Shown here one piece after another: positions 44,397-53,643 of a DNA stretch of 64,000 nt. The first letter of the stretch is position 1. Each line of letters opens with the position of its first letter. Both the position numbers and the translations under genes were made by a program. The stretch comes from Leptothrix sp. (in: b-proteobacteria) (lineage in GTDB: Bacteria; Pseudomonadota; Gammaproteobacteria; Burkholderiales; Burkholderiaceae_C). A model generated the notes under the pieces. The model had not been told where the DNA came from and did no database searches. It saw only the letters and a program-made list of their open reading frames with translations. Location: positions 328,231-392,230 of the forward strand of contig PNKV01000002.1 in the NCBI GenBank assembly GCA_013822685.1. Reading direction: 5' to 3'.

Positions 44397-45218
44397 TCAA
44401 GGCGACAGCATGCGGAAAAACTCCCGTGAAAAATCATCCGCCGGGAAGAAGGTTTCAACCCGAAGTTCTTCTGCCGTGATGTCCAGCGCTGTGCCAAAGG
44501 TGGACACCATCGAGAACACCTTGATGGTGTGCTCGCCCAAGTCGTATTCCAATGGAAAGATGGGTGGGGGCATGGGCAGCACCCATCCCTGCTGCTGCCA
44601 ATGGTCTGGTACGCCCGGAAATTGGCAAACATCGGTCAGCAGCTGCCGCAATGCCGCGTGCGTGGGGTCTGCCGCCACCTCACGCTGAAGCCGCGACAAC
44701 AACAGCGGCGCCACCTGCGCCCAGTTTCGCAAACGCGGCTGCATGCCTTGTGGGTGAAACGTCATGCGCATCACATTGCGACCACCACTGGGGTCAACCA
44801 GGCGCCACAGCGCATCCGGCTCGCCCAACATCGCCGTGAAACGCTGGGCAGGCCCATTGCTCATCACCATGTCCCACTGCCGGTTGACCACCAGGGCAGG
44901 GTAGGGCTCGTGATGCCGGAGCATCAACTCCAGCGCTTCCCGCACCGCTTTCATCTCGTCGTTCTGCAGTGGCCGCTGCTGAAAAACCGGTGCAAATCCC
45001 GCCGCGGTCATCAGCAGGTTGCGCTCGCGCAGAGGCACGCCCAGCACCTCGGCCAGCTGCAGCACCATGTCGCGGCTGGGTTGCGCACGGCCTGATTCCA
45101 GAAAACTCAGGTGACGTTGCGAGACGCTGGCCTCCAGTGCCAGGTCCAGTTGGGAGCGCTTGCGCAAGTCACGCCATTGCCGCAGCAGTTTTCCAAACGT
45201 GGGGGGCTCATTGCTCAT
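44397..45218 (-). CDS. XRE-family regulator with MmyB-like ligand domain
   Basis: A 273-residue DNA-binding protein. The N-terminal helix-turn-helix spans about 8-65: LRQWRDLRKRSQLDLALEAS, then VSQRHLSFLESGRAQPSRDM. The MmyB/PAS-like C-terminal region contains VVNRQWDMVMSN and MRMTFHPQGM, typical of the family that often controls a neighbouring oxidoreductase or hydrolase. It is divergent from the alpha/beta hydrolase at 45335, the probable target. The shared gap has a small dyad GCCCA-ATGTGA-TGGGC at 45273-45288. Confidence 0.9.
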   Translation of the reverse strand: MSNEPPTFGKLLRQWRDLRKRSQLDLALEASVSQRHLSFLESGRAQPSRDMVLQLAEVLGVPLRERNLLMTAAGFAPVFQQRPLQNDEMKAVREALELMLRHHEPYPALVVNRQWDMVMSNGPAQRFTAMLGEPDALWRLVDPSGGRNVMRMTFHPQGMQPRLRNWAQVAPLLLSRLQREVAADPTHAALRQLLTDVCQFPGVPDHWQQQGWVLPMPPPIFPLEYDLGEHTIKVFSMVSTFGTALDITAEELRVETFFPADDFSREFFRMLSP

Positions 45219-45272
45219 GGGGCGCAGTATCTCTTCTCCCGGCAGCCCGTTTCAATGACCTCCGAGGTAATT

Positions 45273-45288
45273 GCCCAATGTGATGGGC
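45273..45288. promoter_or_regulatory. Small dyad between MmyB-type regulator and hydrolase
   Basis: GCCCA-ATGTGA-TGGGC is a perfect 5-bp inverted repeat in the 116-base divergent gap. It is a candidate operator for the regulator, supported only by position. Confidence 0.25.
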
Positions 45289-45334
45289 GCGTTGAACATC
45301 CATGCGTCATTGATCATTAAAAACGGAGAGCAGC

Positions 45335-46216
45335 ATGAGTTCACTCAAAACCATCCAACTGCCGCAAGGCCCGATCCAATACCTGGACCAGGGCAGGGGC
45401 CAGCCCATGGTCTTCGTGCATGGGTTGATCGCCGACCACCAACTTTGGGTGCCCCTGCTTGCGGATCTGGGCCCAGGTGTGCGCTGCATCCTCCCAAACT
45501 GGCCCTTGGGCGCTCACACCATGCCCATGAAGCCTGACGCCGATCTGTCGGTGCCAGGCGTGGCGCGGCTCATCGCGGATTTCATGGCCGCGCTCGGCTT
45601 GACGGACGTGACCTTGGTGGGCAACGACAGCGGTGGTGCCTTGGTGCAGATGGTGTGCGCCCGGCATCCGGAGCGCATCGGCCGCGTGGTGCTGACCACC
45701 TGTGATGCGTATGACGTGTTTCCGCCACCAGCGTTTGCCACGCTCAAGTGGTGGGGGCCTGTTCCAGGATTAGCCTGGTGTGCTGCCCACCTGCTGCACC
45801 ACGTTCCAGCCTTGAGGCGCCTGCCCATCGCCTTTGGTGACCTGACGGAGGCGCCCTTGGACGACGGCCTGATCGAGCGCTGGCTCAAGCCTCTTCGAAA
45901 AGATGCGGGTGTCCGGCGTGATGTGCGCAAGTTCTTGCGCACCGTCTCTACCCGCTTCACGGAAGAGGCCGGCTTGGCCCTGCAGGGCTTCAACCGGCCG
46001 GTGTTGCTGCTGTGGTCAACACGTTGCCATCATTTCCCGCCGCGTTTGGCAGAGCGGCTGATGAAGGATCTGCCCAATGCAGAGCTGCAATGGATTGACA
46101 GCTCAGGTGTCTTTCTGAGCTTGGAGCATGCGGGGCAGGTGGCCGACAGCATCAAGCGCTTCCATCTGGAAACCGGTTTGAAAGCGCAGCTGGAGAGTAA
46201 ATCATGCGCCTTCTAA
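45335..46216 (+). CDS. Alpha/beta hydrolase with Asp-type nucleophile elbow
   Basis: A 293-residue alpha/beta-fold enzyme. The oxyanion motif is VFVHGLIADH and the nucleophile elbow VGNDSGGALVQ, where the central residue of G-x-Nu-x-G is Asp, as in haloalkane dehalogenase-like enzymes. The usual C-terminal catalytic His in a G-H-F context is missing: the segment reads WIDSSGVFLSLEHAG. It may therefore use an unusual residue or have lost catalysis. ACGGAG upstream supports the ATG. It is divergent from the MmyB-type regulator and 144 bases before the valine operon. Confidence 0.85.
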   Translation: MSSLKTIQLPQGPIQYLDQGRGQPMVFVHGLIADHQLWVPLLADLGPGVRCILPNWPLGAHTMPMKPDADLSVPGVARLIADFMAALGLTDVTLVGNDSGGALVQMVCARHPERIGRVVLTTCDAYDVFPPPAFATLKWWGPVPGLAWCAAHLLHHVPALRRLPIAFGDLTEAPLDDGLIERWLKPLRKDAGVRRDVRKFLRTVSTRFTEEAGLALQGFNRPVLLLWSTRCHHFPPRLAERLMKDLPNAELQWIDSSGVFLSLEHAGQVADSIKRFHLETGLKAQLESKSCAF

Positions 46217-46221
46217 GCTAG

Positions 46222-46374
46222 ATGATGATGCTGGTGATCGGGAGCTGTGCCTCAAGGCTGGTGGCCGATTTGCTCACGACTGACAGCGAATCGGTCATGG
46301 ACAGCGGCCCTGCCACTTCCTACGATGGTGTCCTGTTTGACGGGATACCGGATTTGAAAAGTGAGCAGTCTTGA
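46222..46374 (+). CDS. Possible small lipoprotein-like ORF (50 residues)
   Basis: An open frame beginning at a triple ATG encodes [18 protein letters not shown] and continues to a stop that overlaps the acyl-CoA dehydrogenase start by 14 bases. LVIGSC would serve as a lipobox. Just upstream the same frame reads M-R-L-L-S-stop (46204-46221), so a slightly longer signal peptide looks interrupted by a stop codon. There is no clear Shine-Dalgarno site. It could be a leader peptide, a remnant or chance. Confidence 0.25.
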   Translation: MMMLVIGSCASRLVADLLTTDSESVMDSGPATSYDGVLFDGIPDLKSEQS

Positions 46375-47527
46375 CACATTGTTGACGGAAGACCAGCGTG
46401 CAATCCGCGACGCGGCCCGGGCCTTCGCGCAAAGCGAGCTGGCACCCCATGCCGGCCAATGGGACCGCGAAGGGCGCCTGCCCGATGACACCGTGCGCAT
46501 GATGGGCGAGCTGGGTTTGCTCGGGCTGCTGGTGCCTGACGAATGGGGCGGGGTCAAGACGGACGACCTGGCCTATGCCTTGTGCATTGAAGAAGTGGCC
46601 GCCGGTTGCGCTTCGTCGGCCACGCTCATGAGTGTGCACAACTCCGTGGGCTGCGTGCCGATCCTCAGATTTGGCAACGACGAGCAGAAGCGGCGTTGGT
46701 TGCCGCGCATGGCCTGCGGCGAGGTGATCGGCGCGTTCTGCCTCACTGAGCCGCAAGCCGGCTCACAAGCCGATGCCCTGAAGGCGCGTGCGGTGCGCGA
46801 TGGCGACACCTGGGTACTCGACGGCGCCAAACAGTTCATCACCAATGCCTCGCGTGCTGGCGTGGCCCTGGTGTTCGCCGTGACCGATCCCGCCGCGGGC
46901 AAGAAGGGGTTGTCAGCCTTTCTGGTGCCTGCCGGCACGGTCGGCTTCAAGGTGGGTCGCCCTGAAAAAAAGATGGGCATCCGTGCGTCAGACACCTGCC
47001 CGATCGTGTTGGAAGCCTGCCGCGTGCCGGCGGCCAACCTGCTGGGCCAGGAAGGCGAAGGCTTGAAGATTGCGCTGTCCAACCTGGAAGGCGGCCGCAT
47101 CGGCATCGCGGCCCAGGCGGTGGGCATCGCACGTGCGGCGCTGGAGGCCGCGAGCCTGTACGCCAGCGAGCGCGTGCAGTTTGACAAACCCATCGCGGAG
47201 CACCAGGCCATCGGCCACTTGCTCGCCGACATGCACACGCGCCTGAATGCCGCGCGCTTGCTGGTCCACCATGCGGCCCGTTTGCGCTCGGCGGGCGTGC
47301 CTTGCATTTCCGAGGCCTCGCAAGCCAAGCTTTTCGCATCAGAGACCGCCGAGTGGGTCTGCTCCAAGGCCATCCAAATTCACGGGGGCTACGGCTACCT
47401 GGAGGACTATTCCGTCGAGCGCCACTACCGCGATGCCCGCATCACTCAGATCTATGAAGGCACGAGCGAGATCCAGAAGCTCGTGATCGCCCGTCAACTT
47501 CTTCAAAACACACAGAACCGGCCATGA
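46361..47527 (+). CDS. Acyl-CoA dehydrogenase, likely isobutyryl-CoA dehydrogenase
   Basis: A 388-residue FAD enzyme of the acyl-CoA dehydrogenase family. Features: N-terminal [23 protein letters not shown] loop [21 protein letters not shown]-terminal [20 protein letters not shown] and IYEGTSEIQ, whose Glu region holds the catalytic base of this class. The genes behind it form the valine pathway, so it most likely converts isobutyryl-CoA to methacrylyl-CoA. The start is a GTG with a weak ribosome-binding site. It overlaps mmsA by four bases. Confidence 0.88.
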   Translation: MSSLDTLLTEDQRAIRDAARAFAQSELAPHAGQWDREGRLPDDTVRMMGELGLLGLLVPDEWGGVKTDDLAYALCIEEVAAGCASSATLMSVHNSVGCVPILRFGNDEQKRRWLPRMACGEVIGAFCLTEPQAGSQADALKARAVRDGDTWVLDGAKQFITNASRAGVALVFAVTDPAAGKKGLSAFLVPAGTVGFKVGRPEKKMGIRASDTCPIVLEACRVPAANLLGQEGEGLKIALSNLEGGRIGIAAQAVGIARAALEAASLYASERVQFDKPIAEHQAIGHLLADMHTRLNAARLLVHHAARLRSAGVPCISEASQAKLFASETAEWVCSKAIQIHGGYGYLEDYSVERHYRDARITQIYEGTSEIQKLVIARQLLQNTQNRP

Positions 47528-49047
47528 GCACCACCCCCTCCTTGTACGACGCCCACCAGGCCGTTCGCCTGCTGATCAATGGCGAATTCGTCGCGTCCAA
47601 AGGCACCGAGCGGCATCCGATCACCAACCCGGCAACGCAAGAGGTGCTGGCCTACGCGCCGTGCGCCACGGCAGTCGAGGTCGAGGCCGCGGTGGCGGCC
47701 GCCAAGGCGGCTTTCCAGTCATGGCGGCACACACCGATCGCCGTGCGCATGCGCATCATGCTGCGCTTGCAGACCTTGATCCGCCACAACCTGCCGCGCA
47801 TTGCCAGCATCCTCACGGCTGAGCAGGGCAAGACGCTGGCCGACGCGGAAGGCGACATCATCCGCGGCCTGGAGGTTGTCGAGCATGCCTGCTCGATCGG
47901 CTCACTGCAGATGGGTGAGTTTGCGGAGAACGTGGCCGGCGGGGTGGACACCTACACGCTGCGCCAGCCCATCGGGGTCTGTGTCGGCATCACGCCGTTC
48001 AACTTCCCGGCGATGATCCCTTTGTGGATGTTCCCCATGGCCATCGCCTGTGGCAACACCTTCGTGCTCAAGCCTTCAGAGCAAGACCCGATGAGCACGA
48101 TGGAGCTGGTTCAATTGGCCATCGAAGCGGGCGTGCCCCCTGGTGTGCTGAACGTTGTGCATGGTGGCCGGAGCGTGGTGGACGCCCTGTGCACACATCC
48201 CGATGTGGCGGCCATTTCCTTTGTTGGTTCCACGGCGGTGGGCACACACGTCTACAACCTCGGGTCGCAGCACGGCAAGCGTGTGCAGAGCATGATGGGC
48301 GCCAAAAACCACGCCGTGGTGCTGCCCGATGCCAACAAGGCCCAAACGCTCAATGCCCTGGCCGGTGCCGCCTTTGGGGCCGCGGGCCAGCGCTGCATGG
48401 CGGCCTCTGTGGCGGTCTTTGTCGGTGAATCCAAAGACTGGTTGCCTGAACTGGTAGAGCGCGCCAAAGGCTTGAAGGTCAACGCGGGCGCCGAAGACGG
48501 CACGGACATCGGGCCGGTGATTTCGAAGGCGGCGCAGCGGCGCATCGAGGAGCTCATTGCCACGGGTGCCGATGAAGGTGCCCGTCTGTTGCTGGATGGG
48601 CGCGGCGTGCGGGTGCCAGGCTATGAGGCCGGGAACTTCGTCGGGCCTACGGTTTTCGCAGGGGTCACCACCAAGATGCGCATCTACACCGATGAGATCT
48701 TCGGCCCGGTGCTGGTGTGCCTGGAGGTAGACACGCTGGCCGACGCCATCGCGCTGGTCAATGCCAACCCCTTTGGCAATGGCGTGGCCTTGTTCACCCA
48801 GAGTGGCGCGGCGGCAAGGCGCTTTCAAAGCGAGATCGATGTCGGCCAGGTGGGCATCAACGTGCCGATTCCAGTGCCAGTGCCATTCTTCAGCTTCACG
48901 GGTTCACGCGGCTCCAAGCTGGGTGATCTGGGGCCCTATGGCAAACAGGTGGTGCAGTTCTACACGCAGACCAAAACGGTCACCGCCCGGTGGTTTGACG
49001 ATGCGGCCGTGTCTTCCGGCGTCAACACCACGATCAATCTTCGCTGA
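47524..49047 (+). CDS. mmsA: Methylmalonate-semialdehyde dehydrogenase (CoA-acylating)
   Basis: A 507-residue aldehyde dehydrogenase that converts methylmalonate semialdehyde to propionyl-CoA with NAD and CoA. Typical MmsA features: [41 protein letters not shown] and the nucleophilic Cys in [10 protein letters not shown]. MmsA lacks the general-base Glu of other ALDHs, and the segment [14 protein letters not shown] here agrees. It is coupled to the preceding dehydrogenase by a 4-base overlap and followed after 23 bases by mmsB. Confidence 0.95.
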   Translation: MSTTPSLYDAHQAVRLLINGEFVASKGTERHPITNPATQEVLAYAPCATAVEVEAAVAAAKAAFQSWRHTPIAVRMRIMLRLQTLIRHNLPRIASILTAEQGKTLADAEGDIIRGLEVVEHACSIGSLQMGEFAENVAGGVDTYTLRQPIGVCVGITPFNFPAMIPLWMFPMAIACGNTFVLKPSEQDPMSTMELVQLAIEAGVPPGVLNVVHGGRSVVDALCTHPDVAAISFVGSTAVGTHVYNLGSQHGKRVQSMMGAKNHAVVLPDANKAQTLNALAGAAFGAAGQRCMAASVAVFVGESKDWLPELVERAKGLKVNAGAEDGTDIGPVISKAAQRRIEELIATGADEGARLLLDGRGVRVPGYEAGNFVGPTVFAGVTTKMRIYTDEIFGPVLVCLEVDTLADAIALVNANPFGNGVALFTQSGAAARRFQSEIDVGQVGINVPIPVPVPFFSFTGSRGSKLGDLGPYGKQVVQFYTQTKTVTARWFDDAAVSSGVNTTINLR

Positions 49048-49070
49048 GCAAGCGGCAGAAAGGAGAGGGC

Positions 49071-49967
49071 ATGAAGATCGCTTTCATTGGATTGGGCAAC
49101 ATGGGCGCGCCGATGGCTGGCAACCTGCTCAAGGCTGGGCATGAACTCGCGGTCTATGACCTCGATGCTGCGGCCCTGGATCGCCTGGCCACACAGGGCG
49201 CCCGGCCGGGCACGTCCTTGGCAGACACCGTGGAGGGCGCTGAGATGGTGATCACCATGTTGCCGGCGGCCCGCCATGTGGGCAAGGTGATCACCGGCGA
49301 AGGTGGCGTCCTGGGCCGCATCCAGCCTGGCGTGCCCATCGTGGATTGCAGCACCATCGGCCCCGCGACCGCGCGGCAACTGTCGGCCAGCGCCCAAGCC
49401 CACGGCAATGCGTTCGCTGACTCGCCGGTCTCTGGCGGCACTGGCGGCGCAGCAGCCGGCACGCTCACCTTCATGGTCGGCGGTGATGAAGCCCTGTTCG
49501 AACGCATCAAGCCGGTGCTGCAATGCATGGGCCGCAACATCGTTCACTGCGGGCCAGCGGGCAATGGCCAGGTGGCCAAACTGTGCAACAACCTGCTGCT
49601 GGGCGTGACCATGGTGGGCGTGTCCGAGGCCATGTCCTTGGGCACCAGCCAGGGCATGGACGCCAAGGTGCTGGCCGGGATCATCAACACATCGACTGGC
49701 CATTGCTGGAGCTCCGACACCTACAACCCCTTCCCAGGCGTCATCGATGGTGCGCCCGCCTCGCGGGGATACACCGGCGGCTTCGGGGTTGACCTCATGC
49801 TCAAGGACCTGGGGCTGGCGGTGGATGCCGCGCATCAAAGTCACCAGCCTTTGCCCATGGGTGCCCTGGCCCAGGACCTTTACCAGCAATGGAGCAGCCA
49901 GGGCCAAGGTGCCCTCGACTTCTCCTCCATCATCAAGCTGCTCGCCACCTTGCCATCATCGCCATGA
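49071..49967 (+). CDS. mmsB: 3-hydroxyisobutyrate dehydrogenase
   Basis: A 298-residue beta-hydroxyacid dehydrogenase that oxidises 3-hydroxyisobutyrate to methylmalonate semialdehyde. The N-terminal Rossmann motif is FIGLGNMGAPMAGNLLKAGH. DSPVSGGTGGAAAGTLTFM is the substrate-binding signature, with catalytic Lys in NGQVAKLCNNLLLG. AAAGGAGAG precedes the ATG. Its stop overlaps the next ATG (ATGA). The place in the operon is exactly that of the valine pathway. Confidence 0.95.
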   Translation: MKIAFIGLGNMGAPMAGNLLKAGHELAVYDLDAAALDRLATQGARPGTSLADTVEGAEMVITMLPAARHVGKVITGEGGVLGRIQPGVPIVDCSTIGPATARQLSASAQAHGNAFADSPVSGGTGGAAAGTLTFMVGGDEALFERIKPVLQCMGRNIVHCGPAGNGQVAKLCNNLLLGVTMVGVSEAMSLGTSQGMDAKVLAGIINTSTGHCWSSDTYNPFPGVIDGAPASRGYTGGFGVDLMLKDLGLAVDAAHQSHQPLPMGALAQDLYQQWSSQGQGALDFSSIIKLLATLPSSP

Positions 49968-50728
49968 TCGAACTCCAACGCCAAGACCGCACGGCCCTGA
50001 TCACACTGGCCCGCCCGCCCGCCAACGCTTTCAGCCTGGAAGGGCTGCAGCAACTGCGTGCCACCATCCTCCAGCTTGAGGTCGACCCGGCAGTGCGTGC
50101 ACTCGTCATCACCGGCCAGGGGCCCAAGTTTTTCAGCGCAGGGGCAGACCTGAACACCTTTTCCGATGGCGACAAGGCCATGGCCCTGGCGATGGCCCAG
50201 GCTTTTGGGGCTGCATTCGAAGCGCTGGCCGATTCACGCCTGGTGACCATCGCGGCCATCAACGGCTATGCGATGGGCGGTGGGCTCGAATGTGCGTTGG
50301 CCACCGACATCCGCATCGCCGAAGAGCACGCGCAATTGGCGTTGCCAGAGGCCGCGGTGGGCCTCTTGCCTTGTGCTGCCGGCACGCAGGCCTTGCCCTG
50401 GCTGGTGGGCGAGAGCTGGGCCAAGCGCATGATCCTGCTGGGCGAAAGGCTGGACGCGGCCACCGCCTTGCGCATCGGCCTGGTGGCAGAAGTGGTGCCC
50501 ACCGGGCAAGCGCTGACGCAGGCTTTGGCGCTGGCCGGCCGTGTCTCCCGGCAAAGCCCTGACAGCGTGCGCGCCTGCAAACACTTGATCCATGCCGCCC
50601 GCGAAGGAGTGCCGCGCCGCGCGGCACTCGCGCTGGAGCGCGAATCCTTCATGGACTTGTTCAATGGCCCCAATCAACGCGAAGGGGTCAACGCCTTTTT
50701 GGACAAGCGTCCGGCGGCATGGCAATGA
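49964..50728 (+). CDS. Enoyl-CoA hydratase/isomerase family protein
   Basis: A 254-residue crotonase. LARPPANAFSLEGLQQLRA opens the fold. The oxyanion regions are FSAGADLNTF and NGYAMGGGLECALATDIRIA. The Glu in LPEAAVGLLP fits one of the two catalytic glutamates. It likely hydrates methacrylyl-CoA to 3-hydroxyisobutyryl-CoA (and tiglyl-CoA for isoleucine). Four-base overlaps with both neighbours indicate coupling. An upstream start at 49889 lies in mmsB and is rejected. Confidence 0.9.
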   Translation: MIELQRQDRTALITLARPPANAFSLEGLQQLRATILQLEVDPAVRALVITGQGPKFFSAGADLNTFSDGDKAMALAMAQAFGAAFEALADSRLVTIAAINGYAMGGGLECALATDIRIAEEHAQLALPEAAVGLLPCAAGTQALPWLVGESWAKRMILLGERLDAATALRIGLVAEVVPTGQALTQALALAGRVSRQSPDSVRACKHLIHAAREGVPRRAALALERESFMDLFNGPNQREGVNAFLDKRPAAWQ

Positions 50729-51801
50729 GCGAGGTGCAACTGCAGATCGTCAACCAGGTCGCGCTGATCACGCTGAACAGGCCACAGGCGCTCAATGCGC
50801 TGTCGCACGGCATGGTGCTGCAGCTGCAGGCGATCCTGCAAGAAGTGCAGGTCGCGCCTGCAATCCGCGCCGTGCTGCTGCGGGGCAGCGGGGCCAAGGC
50901 CTTTTGTGCTGGCGGTGATGTGATCGCCATTGCCCAAAGCGTGAAAGAAGGCAGCGCGCTGCACCGAGACTTCTTCCTCGACGAATACCGGCTGGACCTG
51001 TGCATCCACACCTTCTGCAAACCCGTGGTGGCCTTCATGCACGGCATCGTCATGGGCGGCGGCATGGGGCTGACCCAAGGCGCGAGCTTGCGCCTGGTGG
51101 CCAGCAATGTGCGCATCGCCATGCCAGAAACACGCATCGGCCTGATCCCCGACGTTGGCGCCTCGCACTTCTTCTCAAAGTTACCCGAGCCACTGGCCCG
51201 CTACTTGGCGCTCACCGGCACAACGATAGGCGCCCAAGACGCCATCTACGCCCAATTGGCCGATGCGCGCAGCAAGGTCGACGATCCAGAAGCCTTGCCG
51301 GGGTTACTGGCCGCAATCGATTGGTCTTCTGACACCAACGTGAGCGATGCAGATCGGTTGCGGGCAGCGTTGAGAATGGATGCTCCGGCAGCAGAGATCG
51401 AATCGGCCATGCTGGCCAAGCAATGGCCCACCATTTTTGAGCATTTTCAGCCTTGGGCCTCCTTGGCCGAGCTGGTGCAAAGGCTCACGACTGACGGCAG
51501 CCCCTGGGCGCTGGCCACCTTGGAAAGCTTGCGCAGCCATTCCCCCTTGATGATGGCCTTGACCTGCGAATCTTTGAAGCGCGGGCGCCACCTGTCCTTG
51601 AAAGACTGCTTTCAGATGGAGTTCGGCTTCATCCAGCAGGCCTTGTCTTGCGGTGAGTTCACCGAAGGGGTCAGGGCCTTGTTGATTGAAAAAGATCGCC
51701 AGCCCAAGTGGACGGTTCCGCGCATCGAGGATCTGACACCATCGGTGATCGAGGATGCCATCCGCCTGGCGGATGAACGCTCAAGGTCCGTCACGCTGTG
51801 A
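50725..51801 (+). CDS. 3-hydroxyisobutyryl-CoA hydrolase (HIBCH-like)
   Basis: A 358-residue crotonase-fold protein, about 100 residues longer than hydratases, typical of HIBCH. AFCAGGDVIAIAQSVKEG and MHGIVMGGGMGLTQGAS are the oxyanion loops. MPETRIGLIPDVGASHF has the HIBCH-type Glu and Asp. It should release 3-hydroxyisobutyrate from its CoA ester, the step between the hydratase and MmsB. The ATG at 50725 shares ATGA with the previous stop; an ATG at 50719 is also possible. The last 21 bases overlap the convergent AraC gene. Confidence 0.9.
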   Translation: MSEVQLQIVNQVALITLNRPQALNALSHGMVLQLQAILQEVQVAPAIRAVLLRGSGAKAFCAGGDVIAIAQSVKEGSALHRDFFLDEYRLDLCIHTFCKPVVAFMHGIVMGGGMGLTQGASLRLVASNVRIAMPETRIGLIPDVGASHFFSKLPEPLARYLALTGTTIGAQDAIYAQLADARSKVDDPEALPGLLAAIDWSSDTNVSDADRLRAALRMDAPAAEIESAMLAKQWPTIFEHFQPWASLAELVQRLTTDGSPWALATLESLRSHSPLMMALTCESLKRGRHLSLKDCFQMEFGFIQQALSCGEFTEGVRALLIEKDRQPKWTVPRIEDLTPSVIEDAIRLADERSRSVTL

Positions 51802-52818
51802 TTTCTCAGGCGCGCCCCGCCGGTAGTCGGATGGGCGCATGCCCGTCCACTTCTTGAACGCCCGGTGAAACGCCGGGGCTTCGGCAAAGCCGATGTCATG
51901 CGCGATCTGTTCGATGGACGCCTGCTCTTCTCGCAAAGCCGTGATGGCCATGTCCCGGCGCAGGTGGTCCTTGATGGATTGGAAGGTGGTGCCCTCTGAA
52001 TCCAGGCGGCGGCGGAAGGTGGCCTGCGCCATGTTGAGGGCGGCTGACATGGCGTGCAGATCGGGCCAATCGGCGGGCCGGATGCGGCGCAAGCGGGTGC
52101 GAACCTGTCCAGCAATGCTGTCCGTGTTGCGGTACTTCACCAGAAACACATCGGGTGCCCGTTGCAGGTACAGGCGCAATGATTCGGCGCTTTGCAAAAC
52201 CGGCTGAGTCAGCATGGACGCGGGCATGACCAGGGTGCCATCCTGTGCGCCAAAAGCCAATTGCTCGCAAAACATGACTTTGTATTCGGCTTCGAAACCA
52301 GGCGCATGGCCGCCCAGGCCACAGCTCAGGATCGGTATGCGGCGTGCGATCAGCCAGCAAGCCAGGCCATACGCCATCATGAAATAGGTGGCGTGTGCAA
52401 ACGGTGTGGTGCGCGGCTGGCTGTCTTGAAGGCGCAGCGTGGCCGTGTGTTCATTCACTTCCAGGCCGGCCTGCAGGCCCTCAAAGACCAGGCTGGTGTA
52501 CCGGCACAGCCTTTTCAAGGCCACATGCAGGCTCTCGCTGCTCAACAGGGCCTGGCAGAGCAGGGCATAGGTGCCCGGCTTGGCGGGCCGCGGCCCCAAT
52601 GCAAAAAACTCATCGCCCAAGTGAAGTGCGATCTGGCGCCACAGCTCCCCGAACTGCCGGGGCGATACCCGCGACAAAGGCTCGTCCAGGAAATGCCTCG
52701 GGATGGCGGCCTGCGCAAGGACTTGGTCCACCGGCACGCGGCTGCGCACCCCAGCGTGCAAGGCCTGCTGGACGAAATGGATCGAGATGGTGTCCGGCTC
52801 GACCGAACTGCGCCGCAT
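51781..52818 (-). CDS. AraC-family regulator, OruR-type
   Basis: A 345-residue regulator. The long N-terminal domain (about 15-220, Arabinose_bd/OruR type) precedes an AraC helix-turn-helix pair (about 240-335): MAQATFRRRLDSEGTTFQSI, then IAHDIGFAEAPAFHRAFKKW and TGMRPSDYRRG. It probably senses an acyl-CoA or amino-acid breakdown product. The ATG at 52818 is preferred over an upstream TTG at 52827. It is the last gene on the minus-strand operon, 21 bases after the SDR gene, and converges on the valine operon. Confidence 0.9.
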   Translation of the reverse strand: MRRSSVEPDTISIHFVQQALHAGVRSRVPVDQVLAQAAIPRHFLDEPLSRVSPRQFGELWRQIALHLGDEFFALGPRPAKPGTYALLCQALLSSESLHVALKRLCRYTSLVFEGLQAGLEVNEHTATLRLQDSQPRTTPFAHATYFMMAYGLACWLIARRIPILSCGLGGHAPGFEAEYKVMFCEQLAFGAQDGTLVMPASMLTQPVLQSAESLRLYLQRAPDVFLVKYRNTDSIAGQVRTRLRRIRPADWPDLHAMSAALNMAQATFRRRLDSEGTTFQSIKDHLRRDMAITALREEQASIEQIAHDIGFAEAPAFHRAFKKWTGMRPSDYRRGAPEKSQRDGP

Positions 52819-52839
52819 GGTGGCCAAGCAGCAGCCCCT

Positions 52840-53616
52840 TCAGCGGGCAGCCATCCGCAAGGCACCGTCCAGCCTGATGACTTCGCCGTTCAGGTACTCG
52901 TTCTCGATGATGCTGCGTGCCAGCGCCGCGTACTCGGCCGGGCGGCCAAGGCGGGCAGGGTGAGGAACCGTCTGGCTCAGCGAGGCCTGAACTTCTTGCG
53001 GCAAGCCCATCAGCATCGGGGTTTCAAAAATGCCTGGGGCGATGGTCAGCACGCGGATGCGGTCCCGCGCCAGATCGCGCGCGGCGGGCAAGGTCATGGC
53101 CACCACACCGCCCTTGGAAGCCGCGTAAGCCGTCTGGCCAATCTGCCCATCAAAAGCCGCCACCGAAGCGGTGTTGATGATCACGCCCTGTGAGGATGAA
53201 GCGTCCTGTTCATGGCCTGGCACGCCCGACGACAGCATGGCGGGCACGGCCAGCCGCATCATGTTGAAGGTGCCGATCAGGTTGACCCGGATCACCCTGG
53301 AGAAGTTGTCCAGGCTGTGGGGGCCGCTTTTACCGTGGATTCTTTCCGCCGGGCCGATGCCAGCGGCACTGACCAACACATCCAAACGGCCAAAGCGCCT
53401 CAAGGCGGTGTTCACGGCTTCAGCGGCACTGGCTTCGTCGGCCACGTCGGTGCGCACATAAACCAGTTTGTCACTGGCGGGCAGGGCATCGGGCTTGGGC
53501 TCGGCCAAGTCGGCGATGACGACGCGGGCGCCGGCTTGCAAAGCCATGCGCGCCGTGGCGGCGCCAAGGCCCGAGCTGCCGCCGGTGATCAACACAACGC
53601 TGTTCGAGATGTCCAT
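52840..53616 (-). CDS. SDR 3-hydroxyacyl-CoA dehydrogenase, HSD17B10-like
   Basis: A 258-residue short-chain dehydrogenase. Features: ITGGSSGLGAATARM, VSAAGIGPAERI, INTASVAAFDGQIGQTAYAA then SKGG (Ser-Tyr-Lys triad). VLTIAPGIFETPML is typical of type II 3-hydroxyacyl-CoA dehydrogenases, which oxidise 2-methyl-3-hydroxybutyryl-CoA in isoleucine breakdown. A strong AAGGAGA site eight bases upstream fixes the start. It lies 27 bases after the thiolase gene. Confidence 0.9.
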   Translation of the reverse strand: MDISNSVVLITGGSSGLGAATARMALQAGARVVIADLAEPKPDALPASDKLVYVRTDVADEASAAEAVNTALRRFGRLDVLVSAAGIGPAERIHGKSGPHSLDNFSRVIRVNLIGTFNMMRLAVPAMLSSGVPGHEQDASSSQGVIINTASVAAFDGQIGQTAYAASKGGVVAMTLPAARDLARDRIRVLTIAPGIFETPMLMGLPQEVQASLSQTVPHPARLGRPAEYAALARSIIENEYLNGEVIRLDGALRMAAR

Positions 53617-53643
53617 GAATGATGTCTCCTTGAGTTCAAATTT

